Assembly (NCBI GenBank): GCA_947374485.1
Contig: CANCCF010000059.1
Coordinates: 1-21,258, forward strand
Reading direction: 5' to 3'
DNA from: Comamonadaceae bacterium
GTDB taxonomy: Bacteria; Pseudomonadota; Gammaproteobacteria; Burkholderiales; Burkholderiaceae_C
Length of the DNA stretch: 21,258 nucleotides
How positions within the stretch are numbered: position 1 is the stretch's first letter; each line of letters starts with the position of its first letter. Shown here piece by piece: positions 1-7,141 of this stretch. A program made the translations under genes and the position numbers. Below the pieces are notes generated by a model. That model worked only from the letters and a program-made list of their open reading frames with translations. It made no database searches and was not told the DNA's origin.

Positions 1-1461
1 GCTAGCGAGCGATTTGGCCAATATTCCCTTGAGCTCGTCGCGCAAGGCCTGGGCTTCGCCTTGCAACCGCGCGTAGTCGGCCAGCAGTTGCTCAGGGTCG
101 TGGCTCACGGTGTCCACCGCGTGGGGGTTCTTCTGGTCGAGGTTGTAGCCAGCGGCTTTGATCTGGTCGATGCTGACCTTCCAGGCGAAGGCGTTTTCCA
201 CGCGGCTGGCAAAGCCATCGGCTTCGCTGCCCCACCACGCCTTCTCCACATCAAACTCTTCGATGCGGATGGGCTTGGTCTTGTTGTAGTTCTTCACGCC
301 GCTGGGGTACTGGTGCTCGTAGTACCAGATGTCTTTGGTGGGCTGGCCCTTGGTGAAGAACAGCAGGTTGGTCTTGATGCCTGTGTACGGCGCGAATACG
401 CCATTGGGCAGGCGGATGATGGTGTGCAGGTTGCATTCCTGCAGCAGCTGCTCCTTGATGCGGGTCTTTACGCCCTCGCCGAACAGGGTGCCATCCGGCA
501 GAACCAGCGCAGCCCGGCCCTGATTCTTGAGCAGGTGCTTGATGAGCACCAGGAACAGGTCGGCGGTCTCTTTGGTGCGCACATCGGCGGGGAAGTTGTT
601 CTCCGTGCCGGGCTCCTCCACGCCGCCAAACGGTGGGTTGGTGATGATCACGTCCACACGGTCGGCAGCGCCATAGTCGCGCAGCGGGCGGGTGAGCGTG
701 TTGTCATGGGCGATCTGGCTGGGCACTTCCACGCCGTGCAGCATCATGTTGGTGGTGCACAGCATGTGGGGCAGCTGCTTTTTCTCCACGCCCCGCACGC
801 TGCGCTGGAGTGTGGCCTGGTCTTGTTCGTTTTTGACCTGCTTGCGCAGGTGCTCCAGGGTGCAAACCAAAAAGCCACCGGTGCCGCAGGCCGGGTCCAA
901 GGTCACCTCGCCCAGCATGGGGTTCACCATGTCCACCATGAACTGGGTGACGGCGCGCGGGGTGTAGAACTCGCCCGCGTTACCGGCGGATTGCAGGTCC
1001 TTCAGAATTTTCTCGTACAGGTCGTTGAACTGGTGGCGCTCGGTCTGGCGGTTGAAGTCGATGGCGTTGAGCTTGTTGATGATCTGGCGCAGCAGCTGGC
1101 CGCTCTTCATGTAGTTGAAGGCGTCTTCAAACACGCTGCGCACCACATAGCCGCGCGGGTTGCGCTCGGCATCCCCGGCAATGGCCTTGAGCTGGGGGAA
1201 GAGCTGGCCGTTGACGAAGTCCAGCAAGGTGTCGCCCGTGATGCCCTCGGCGTCGGTGGCCCAGTTGCGCCAGCGCAAGGGCTCGGGGATGGGGCTTTGG
1301 TAGCGGTCGCGGGTCAGCTCCAGCTCTTCCTCCTGGGCGTCAAAGACCTTGAGGAAGAGCAGCCAGGTGAGCTGGGAGATGCGCTGGGCATCGCCATCCA
1401 CACCGCTGTCTTGGCGCATGACGTCTTGGATGGATTTGATGACGGACGAGATATTGGACAT
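1..1461 (-). CDS. hsdM: Type I restriction-modification DNA methyltransferase subunit HsdM (3' end outside window)
   Basis: This is the N6-adenine methyltransferase subunit of a type I restriction-modification system. It would act with HsdS to methylate host sites and with HsdR for restriction. The reading frame is open from an ATG at 1461 to base 1, giving 487 residues without a stop. An in-frame TAG lies just upstream of the ATG, so no longer start is possible. The N-terminus (SNISSVIKSIQDVMRQDSG) fits the helical HsdM N-terminal domain. The SAM-binding motif DPACGTGGF is at residues 189-197 and the catalytic NPPF motif at 275-278. Short HsdM proteins are about 480-520 residues, so only a few residues are probably missing. 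The gene follows hsdR by 78 bp on the same strand, and hsdS is expected further left. No strong ribosome site is seen. Confidence 0.95.
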   Translation of the reverse strand, partial: MSNISSVIKSIQDVMRQDSGVDGDAQRISQLTWLLFLKVFDAQEEELELTRDRYQSPIPEPLRWRNWATDAEGITGDTLLDFVNGQLFPQLKAIAGDAERNPRGYVVRSVFEDAFNYMKSGQLLRQIINKLNAIDFNRQTERHQFNDLYEKILKDLQSAGNAGEFYTPRAVTQFMVDMVNPMLGEVTLDPACGTGGFLVCTLEHLRKQVKNEQDQATLQRSVRGVEKKQLPHMLCTTNMMLHGVEVPSQIAHDNTLTRPLRDYGAADRVDVIITNPPFGGVEEPGTENNFPADVRTKETADLFLVLIKHLLKNQGRAALVLPDGTLFGEGVKTRIKEQLLQECNLHTIIRLPNGVFAPYTGIKTNLLFFTKGQPTKDIWYYEHQYPSGVKNYNKTKPIRIEEFDVEKAWWGSEADGFASRVENAFAWKVSIDQIKAAGYNLDQKNPHAVDTVSHDPEQLLADYARLQGEAQALRDELKGILAKSLAS

Positions 1462-1539
1462 GCAGGGGTTCTAACGCAGAGAAGTGGGGACGCAGGAGAA
1501 GGGTGCGCGCAGGGTACCGCAATGCGGGCTATGTGCGGG

Positions 1540-4032
1540 CTATGCCGATCGGTAGGAGTACAGCTCGGTCTCCAGCAGTGTGATGGCTGACAAAAACTGC
1601 GGGCGGCCGCCAAAGCTGCGCACCAGCTCCACAGGCGAGCCAAGGGTGTTGAGGGGTGGCACGGTCAGGATGTCATCGCTCTCAATGGTGCGAATGCCCT
1701 GGTCGGCGTACTTGTCGATCAGCGCATCAAGCACCTGGCGGGCCACCGGGCCATAGCTGGTGAAGACATTGCGCTTTTTGACCCGGTTGGCGCGCTCGCG
1801 GCGCGTCAGGGGCGGCATGTTCCAGGCCACATAGAGCAGCATGTCGAAGGGGTCCAGGTCTTTGCCTACCTCCAGCGCCAGGGCGTCAATCAGCACGCCA
1901 TGCCCCTCCAGCTCTTGCAAGAGGGCGGCTTTGCGGTCGGCATCGTTCCAGGCTTGCAGGAACTGGTCGAGCGAGTTGTACTGCGCCGTGAGGTTGATGC
2001 GGGTGTAGTCGCGCAAACTGTCGGTGATGAGCTTGCCTTGTGCATTGAGGTACTGCACGCGCTCGCGGGCCACAGAGACCGTTACAAGGCCGCCTACGAC
2101 GTATTTCGTGACCTTGGGAGGGTCACCACCCGTTTGGCCAGTGCCGCCAAAGGGGACGTCAGAGGGCTCGCCTGCGGGGGCTTCTGTGCCATGGGGGCCT
2201 GCGCCTGGCGGGTTGTCGTCTTCAGGTTCTGGGGGCAGCACGGGCTCATCGCCCGTGGGCTCGTAAATCTGCACCGGATCGCCATCAAAGTCCTTGTCGG
2301 CAAAGATGTCGGTGGCGCGCTTGAAGTCCAGGATGGTGAACCAGGTCTTGCCCAGGTCTTCGCGCAGGCGGGTGCCACGGCCAATGATTTGCTTGAACAG
2401 CGTCATGGACTTGATGTTCTGGTCCAGCACGATGAGCTTGCAGGTCTGGGCGTCCACGCCCGTGCTCATCAGCTTGGAGGTGGTGGCGATCACCGGGTAG
2501 GTCTTCTCCGGGTCGATGAAGTTGTCCAGCTCCATCTTGCCCTCGGGGTTGTCGCCGGTAATCTGCACCACGTACTTGGGGTGGTCTTTGCAGATGTCGG
2601 CATTGGCGTTGGAGAGGGCCTGGCGCATGCGGCTGGCATGGTCAATGTCTTCGCAGAAGACGATAGTCTTGTCGTAGCGGTTCGTGGCCTTGAGGTACTC
2701 GCTAATCTTGGCGGCCACTACCTCGTCGCGCTTCTCCAGCACCAGCTTGCGGTTCATGTCGGTGGCGTTGTAGACCCTGTCTTCGATGACGTTGCCCCGC
2801 TTGTCGGTCATGCCCTCCGGTGGGCGCCAGCCAAAGGTGTCCTTGTCCAGGTCGATGCGCACCACCTTGTAGGGGGCCAGGTAGCCGTCCTCAATGCCTT
2901 GCTTGAGGGAGTAGGTGTAAACCGGCTCGCCAAAATACTCCGTGTTGGAGATGTCCTTGGTCTCCTTGGGCGTGGCGGTCAGGCCGATCTGGGTGGCGCT
3001 GGCGAAGTAGCTCAGTATTTCACGCCAGGCTGAGTCCTCATCGGCACTGCCACGGTGGCATTCGTCCACCACGATGAGGTCGAAAAAGTCCGGGGAGAAC
3101 TGCTTGTAGATGTTCTGCTCTTCCTCGGTGCCGGTCACGGCCTGGTAGAGCGAGAGGTAAATCTCATACGACTTGTCCACCAGCTTGCTGGACTTGTGGA
3201 CCGCCACATCCAGCTGCTCAACAAAATGCTTGCCCGTGGCCGCATCGACCCGCTCCACGCCCTTGGCATGGGGGCTGAGCTTGGCCATGGCGCCCTTGAA
3301 CGGGCGGAAGTCGTTGACCATGGTCTGGTCGATGAGGATGTTGCGGTCGGCCAGGAAGAGGATGCGCTTCTGGCCGGACGGCTTGTCGGCCTTCCAGCTC
3401 GACTTCCACAGGCGGTAGATGATCTGGAACGCGGTGTACGTCTTGCCGGTGCCGGTTGCCATAACCAGGAGAATGCGCTGCTGGCCTTTGGCGATAGCCT
3501 GCACTGTGCCATTGATGGCGTTCATCTGGTAGTAGCGCGGGGTCTTGCTGGGGGCGTAGGGGTACTCGGCTACCTGGCGCACCTCGGCAGGCCAGCCCTT
3601 CCAGGCGCAGTAGCGTTCCCACAGGTCGGATGGCGTTGGAAACTGGTCGAGCGCCAGGTGGGTTTCCAGCACGCCATGGGTCATGGTGGCGTCGCGGAAG
3701 ACAAAGCCGTCGCCATTGCTGGAGATGGAAAACGGGATGTTCAACAACTCTGCGTAGTTGATGGCCTGCGCCATGCCTGCGCCCACCGCATGGTTGTTGT
3801 CCTTGGCCTCGATGACAACCAGTGGGATGTTGGTCTTGTAGAAGAGCACGTAATCGGCCCGGAGGACGGACTTCTTGTCGCGGGCGGCATGGTTGCCACG
3901 CACCACCATACGGCCTGGCCGCAGGGTGTATTCACGGTAAATCTGTTCGATCGTGTTCCAGCCGGCCTGCTGGATGGCGGGCGTGATGAACTTCTCGCAG
4001 ATATCCGCTTCTGACAGCGTCTTTTTGTCCAA
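1540..4032 (-). CDS. hsdR: Type I restriction endonuclease subunit HsdR
   Basis: This is the ATP-dependent DNA-translocating and cleaving subunit of the type I system. It has 830 residues. A PD-(D/E)XK nuclease core is visible as D60 and the EAK triad at 75-77. The helicase motor follows: Walker A ATGTGKT at 192-198, DECH at 323-326, TATP near 352-355 and motif VI QIIGRGTR at 548-555. A proline-, glycine- and acid-rich linker (about 587-636) leads to a C-terminal helical domain, as in EcoEI-type HsdR. The start is a TTG. It has a strong Shine-Dalgarno (GGGAGGAG) about four bases upstream, and an in-frame TAA shortly before it rules out extension. It is probably co-transcribed with hsdM. No frameshift or missing key motif was found, so it looks functional. 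Confidence 0.95.
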   Translation of the reverse strand: MDKKTLSEADICEKFITPAIQQAGWNTIEQIYREYTLRPGRMVVRGNHAARDKKSVLRADYVLFYKTNIPLVVIEAKDNNHAVGAGMAQAINYAELLNIPFSISSNGDGFVFRDATMTHGVLETHLALDQFPTPSDLWERYCAWKGWPAEVRQVAEYPYAPSKTPRYYQMNAINGTVQAIAKGQQRILLVMATGTGKTYTAFQIIYRLWKSSWKADKPSGQKRILFLADRNILIDQTMVNDFRPFKGAMAKLSPHAKGVERVDAATGKHFVEQLDVAVHKSSKLVDKSYEIYLSLYQAVTGTEEEQNIYKQFSPDFFDLIVVDECHRGSADEDSAWREILSYFASATQIGLTATPKETKDISNTEYFGEPVYTYSLKQGIEDGYLAPYKVVRIDLDKDTFGWRPPEGMTDKRGNVIEDRVYNATDMNRKLVLEKRDEVVAAKISEYLKATNRYDKTIVFCEDIDHASRMRQALSNANADICKDHPKYVVQITGDNPEGKMELDNFIDPEKTYPVIATTSKLMSTGVDAQTCKLIVLDQNIKSMTLFKQIIGRGTRLREDLGKTWFTILDFKRATDIFADKDFDGDPVQIYEPTGDEPVLPPEPEDDNPPGAGPHGTEAPAGEPSDVPFGGTGQTGGDPPKVTKYVVGGLVTVSVARERVQYLNAQGKLITDSLRDYTRINLTAQYNSLDQFLQAWNDADRKAALLQELEGHGVLIDALALEVGKDLDPFDMLLYVAWNMPPLTRRERANRVKKRNVFTSYGPVARQVLDALIDKYADQGIRTIESDDILTVPPLNTLGSPVELVRSFGGRPQFLSAITLLETELYSYRSA

Positions 4033-4086
4033 ACCACTCCTCCCCGATTAGCCTGGCATTCGCAGGCTGCTTGCATGTTGTTTAGT

Positions 4087-4114
4087 GCCTTATCTGATTA
4101 TTGACGAAGTCCAA
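4087..4114 (-). promoter_or_regulatory. Possible sigma-70-like promoter for hsdRM
   Basis: On the minus strand, TTGGAC (4109-4114) and TAAGGC (4087-4092) are separated by 16 bases in a locally AT-richer stretch, about 55 bases upstream of the hsdR TTG start. The -10 match is weak. This is a candidate only. Confidence 0.25.
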
Positions 4115-4211
4115 ACGGGAAACGTTCGACTTTGCAGCATGCGGTGGCACTGGCTGCCCTCGGGCATGCTGCCCGGCGGCACGCCCGCCTGGGCTTCGCA
4201 GTGCTCGCGCT

Positions 4212-5408
4212 TCAGACCCGGATTTGTGTGAGCCGCCACCACTGCGAAAAGCTTTTGCAGTAGGTTGGCACAGGCGCAAAAAGACAGGGCTTTGGATGGG
4301 CTACCAACTGCGGCCCTTGCGAGTCTGATCTCAGCAGTGTTTGAAGTCGCTCGAATGCCGCATCCACATGCGACTCCGGTTGCCAGTGCACCGAGCGCGC
4401 GCCGCGCAGGGCCTGCGCCCATTGCTCCGTGGAGGCCCACCGCAGCTGCGCGGTCTGAGATTGCAGGCCAGCGGTCACAAAATTCCAGCGATCCGCACTC
4501 CAGAGCGTCTGTGCATGGCACTCCGCCAAACCCACGCCGATCACCAGCGCACCGGCAAGCGACGGTGGCGGCAACGCGCCCAGCGACCAGGGGTGCTGCA
4601 ACCAGACATCACGGCCCGCCACCAGCGCGGGGTTTGGCGCGGACCAGACGATGCCCGGTGGGGTGGCGTGCAGAGCGGGTGGTTGCGTTGCCTCAAGAGG
4701 GTCCGCACGGGCACCGGTTGGCTGCTGCACCGCGGCGGCACCGCGTGCCACGAGTTCCAGCGCCTCGTAGCTGGTGTCAATCACCGTACCAAAGCTGTGC
4801 CACGCCTCGGGCGCGTACTTGGCCACGTTGTCGGCGTTGAACAGATAGGGCTTGCTGCTGCCGGTGCCCGCCACCCATTGCCAGCTCAGGTGGTTGCTGG
4901 CCACATCGCCATCGAGCAAATAGCCCAGCATCCACTGCGCGCCGGTGTGCCAGTGCACCTTGCGCACATGCACCAGGTAGCTGGCCAGCCACATGCGGGC
5001 GTGGTTGTGCAGGTAGCCAGTGGCGTAGAGCGTGCGCACCGCCATGTCGATGGCGGCAATGCCGGTGCGGGCCTGCAGCACGTCAGTGGGCATCTCGCGC
5101 TGGTAGGCGGCGTCGGGCAACACACCCCGGTGCAGACTCTGGTGAATGCCCGCGCCTTGGTGCGACCACACATGGCGGTAGTAGGCGCGCCAGCCCAGCT
5201 CGAACACCAGCTTATGCTGGGCATGCAGCGGTTCGCGTGCATGCACTGCCAGGTACACATCGCGCAGGCTCAGATAGCCGTGGGTGAGGTAGGGCGAGAG
5301 GCGGGTGACGGCGCCGTCCAGCGCGTTGCGCGTGCGGGCATAGGCCTCGGGCTGCACGGCGTCCAGCCGCGCCTGGGCGGCCTGCGGGGTGGGCTCAAAG
5401 CTGTGCAT
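4212..5408 (-). CDS. Short photolyase-like FAD-binding protein with C-terminal alpha/beta region
   Basis: This is a photolyase/cryptochrome-superfamily protein that begins directly with the FAD-binding domain and lacks the usual N-terminal antenna domain. The 398-residue protein has TRLSPYLTHG at 35-44 and the FAD-site segment LLDGDVASNHLSWQWVAGTG at 164-183, followed by KPYLFNADNVAKYAP. This matches the FAD fold of class I photolyases and the group described as short photolyase-like proteins. After a linker (about 201-262), residues 263-345 alternate predicted strands and helices in a way that resembles an antenna domain placed at the wrong end. The ATG at 5408 is chosen because it overlaps the upstream photolyase stop by 14 bases, suggesting coupled translation; an in-frame ATG at 5441 is possible. 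It is the last gene of the photolyase operon. The substrate (single-stranded DNA lesions or signalling) is unknown. Confidence 0.87.
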   Translation of the reverse strand: MHSFEPTPQAAQARLDAVQPEAYARTRNALDGAVTRLSPYLTHGYLSLRDVYLAVHAREPLHAQHKLVFELGWRAYYRHVWSHQGAGIHQSLHRGVLPDAAYQREMPTDVLQARTGIAAIDMAVRTLYATGYLHNHARMWLASYLVHVRKVHWHTGAQWMLGYLLDGDVASNHLSWQWVAGTGSSKPYLFNADNVAKYAPEAWHSFGTVIDTSYEALELVARGAAAVQQPTGARADPLEATQPPALHATPPGIVWSAPNPALVAGRDVWLQHPWSLGALPPPSLAGALVIGVGLAECHAQTLWSADRWNFVTAGLQSQTAQLRWASTEQWAQALRGARSVHWQPESHVDAAFERLQTLLRSDSQGPQLVAHPKPCLFAPVPTYCKSFSQWWRLTQIRV

Positions 5409-6948
5409 GGCGGTGGGCCGTGGCTTGCACGGTGATGGCATCGCGCGCCGGGGCGTCCAGGCGCTGCAGGTTTTTGAGCTGCATGGCCATGCGCGGATTC
5501 TTTTTCAACAACGCTTCGTGGCGCAGCAAAAAATCCCAATACAGCGTAGTGAAGGGGCAGGCTTTTTCACCTGTGGCCAGTGCCGGATCAAAGCGGCAAC
5601 CCTTGCAGTGGTTGCCCATGCGCTGGATGTATTTGCCGCTGGCCACATAGGGCTTGCTGGCCATCAGGCCGCCGTCGCCAAACTGGCCCATCCCTAAGGT
5701 GTTGGGCAGCTCCACCCACTCCACCGCGTCCACATACACGCTCAGGTACCAGGCGTGCACGGCCTGCGGCTTGACACCCAGCAGCAAGGCGTACAGGCCG
5801 GTGACCATCAGGCGCTGGATGTGGTGGGCGTAGCCGTGCTCCAAGGTCTGTTGGATGGCATCCTTCAGGCAGGCCATGTCGGTGTCGCCGGTCCAGTACC
5901 AGGAGGGCAGCGGGCTTTGCGCTTCCAGCGCGTTGCGCTCCAGGTAGCCGGGCATTTGCGTCCAGTAGATGCCGCGCACAAACTCGCGCCAGCCCAGAAT
6001 CTGCCGGATGAAACCTTCGACTGCCGCCAGGGGTGCCTGGCCCGCATGCAAGGCCGCCTCGGCGGCCTGCACCACCTCGCGCGGGTTGAGTAGCTTGAGG
6101 TTGAGCGCGCTGCTCAGGTGCGAGTGGTACAGCCAGGCCTCTCCCTGCCACATCGCGTCTTCGTATTTGCCAAACAGCGGCAGGCGCTCGCGGATGAAGG
6201 CCTCCAGTGCGAGCAGCGCCTGCGCGCGTGTCACCGGCCAGCCAAACGTGGCGAGGCTGCCGGGGTGGCTGGCAAAGCGGGTGTTGACCAGTGCCAGCAC
6301 CTCCAGGGTGATGGCGTCCGGCGCGAATCGCGTGGGGGGCGGCAGGTTTTGCGGCCCGGCTTTGCCGAAGGACTCGCGGTTGTCGGCATCGAAATTCCAT
6401 TGCCCACCGACCGGCTCCTTGCCCTCCATCAGGATGCCGTGCTGCTGGCGCAGTTCGCGGTACCAGTACTCCAGGCGCAGCTGCTTGCGGCCCTTGGTGT
6501 GCGCCGCGAAATCGCGCACGGTGCTGAAGAAGTGCTTGTCGTCGCGCAGCTCCAGCGGCAGCCCATGGTGCACTGCCACCGCGCGCAGGCTTTGCAGCAC
6601 GCGCCAGTCGCCCGGGGCGGTGAGCACCAACGCCGTGGGGCGCAGGCGGGCAATGGCCTTGTCCAGCTCCTGCTCCAACGTGCCGGCGTTGTCCGCATCG
6701 TCCAGCCGCGTGTAGTGCATCGGCAGGCCCTGCGCACGCAGTCCTTCCGCAAAGTGGCGCATGGCGGATAGAAACAGCGCAATGCGCTGCTTGGCCGACC
6801 AGACGTGGGTGGACTCTTCTGCCACCTCGGCCATCCACACCACGTCTTGCGCGGCATCAAAGCCATCAAAGGCGGAAGACTGCGCATCGAGCTGGTCGCC
6901 CAGCACGATCACCACATGGCGCACCGTATCTGGCAGGGCTTCAGCCAT
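5395..6948 (-). CDS. Iron-sulfur bacterial cryptochrome/photolyase (FeS-BCP, (6-4) photolyase type)
   Basis: This is a predicted light-driven flavoprotein that repairs (6-4) photoproducts, related to Agrobacterium PhrB. The 517-residue protein begins with the photolyase-related antenna fold (VVIVLGDQLD). It then has the FAD domain with the His pair at 375-376 in GYAHHIQRL. Four cysteines at 360, 448, 451 and 464 have spacings of 88, 3 and 13. As I recall them, these are the spacings of the [4Fe-4S] ligands C350, C438, C441 and C454 of PhrB, and the His pair is offset by the same ten residues. The family binds FAD, a 4Fe-4S cluster and a ribolumazine antenna. The start ATG overlaps the stop of the DUF2256 gene by 8 bases, and the 3' end overlaps the next photolyase-like gene. 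The assignment is strong, although repair specificity is inferred from the family. Confidence 0.94.
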   Translation of the reverse strand: MAEALPDTVRHVVIVLGDQLDAQSSAFDGFDAAQDVVWMAEVAEESTHVWSAKQRIALFLSAMRHFAEGLRAQGLPMHYTRLDDADNAGTLEQELDKAIARLRPTALVLTAPGDWRVLQSLRAVAVHHGLPLELRDDKHFFSTVRDFAAHTKGRKQLRLEYWYRELRQQHGILMEGKEPVGGQWNFDADNRESFGKAGPQNLPPPTRFAPDAITLEVLALVNTRFASHPGSLATFGWPVTRAQALLALEAFIRERLPLFGKYEDAMWQGEAWLYHSHLSSALNLKLLNPREVVQAAEAALHAGQAPLAAVEGFIRQILGWREFVRGIYWTQMPGYLERNALEAQSPLPSWYWTGDTDMACLKDAIQQTLEHGYAHHIQRLMVTGLYALLLGVKPQAVHAWYLSVYVDAVEWVELPNTLGMGQFGDGGLMASKPYVASGKYIQRMGNHCKGCRFDPALATGEKACPFTTLYWDFLLRHEALLKKNPRMAMQLKNLQRLDAPARDAITVQATAHRHAQL

Positions 6949-7117
6949 GGGCGGGCCCCGCTGCGGCGGGCTTTTTGCGGGCGCGGCAGGCGTCCGAGCA
7001 ATACAGCACCGACTCCCAGTTCTTGGCCCAGGCTTTGCGCCAGGTCATGGTGCGGCCGCAGGCCGCGCACAGCTTGCTGGGCAGCGACTGCTTGTTGCCT
7101 TTGAAGTCTTTTTTCAT
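6941..7117 (-). CDS. DUF2256-family small Cys-rich (zinc-ribbon-like) protein
   Basis: This 58-residue basic protein carries a CAAC pair at residues 17-20 and a second pair CSDAC at 40-44. They flank the Trp-rich segment TWRKAWAKNW. The C-x2-C...C-x3-C layout fits a structural zinc site and the DUF2256 family, whose genes are often next to cryptochrome/photolyase genes. Its biochemical role is not known. It starts at ATG 7117, 24 bases after the cryptochrome stop, and its TGA overlaps the ATG of the FeS photolyase gene, so translation of the two is probably coupled. That stoichiometric coupling suggests that it works with one of the flanking flavoproteins. Confidence 0.87.
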   Translation of the reverse strand: MKKDFKGNKQSLPSKLCAACGRTMTWRKAWAKNWESVLYCSDACRARKKPAAAGPAHG

Positions 7118-7141
7118 GGTGGAGACAGGGGGTAAACAGGG

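Noticed and set aside
61..1590. 509-codon plus-strand open frame
   Set aside because: Antisense to hsdM, whose minus-strand reading has intact methylase motifs; the translation is low-complexity Val/Leu/Gly/His-rich as expected of a GC-rich mirror frame.
1900..4014. Two long plus-strand open frames (377 and 319 codons)
   Set aside because: Both lie antisense to hsdR, which has all nuclease and helicase motifs; no recognisable domain in the antisense frames.
4161..4175. Hairpin CGGGCA-TGC-TGCCCG as a terminator after the photolyase operon
   Set aside because: The stem is only six pairs and no T-run follows on the minus strand, so an intrinsic terminator is not supported.
4082..4279. Possible small gene (65 codons, minus strand) between hsdR and the photolyase operon
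   Set aside because: It overlaps the photolyase-like 3' end, has no ribosome site and a composition unlike a protein.
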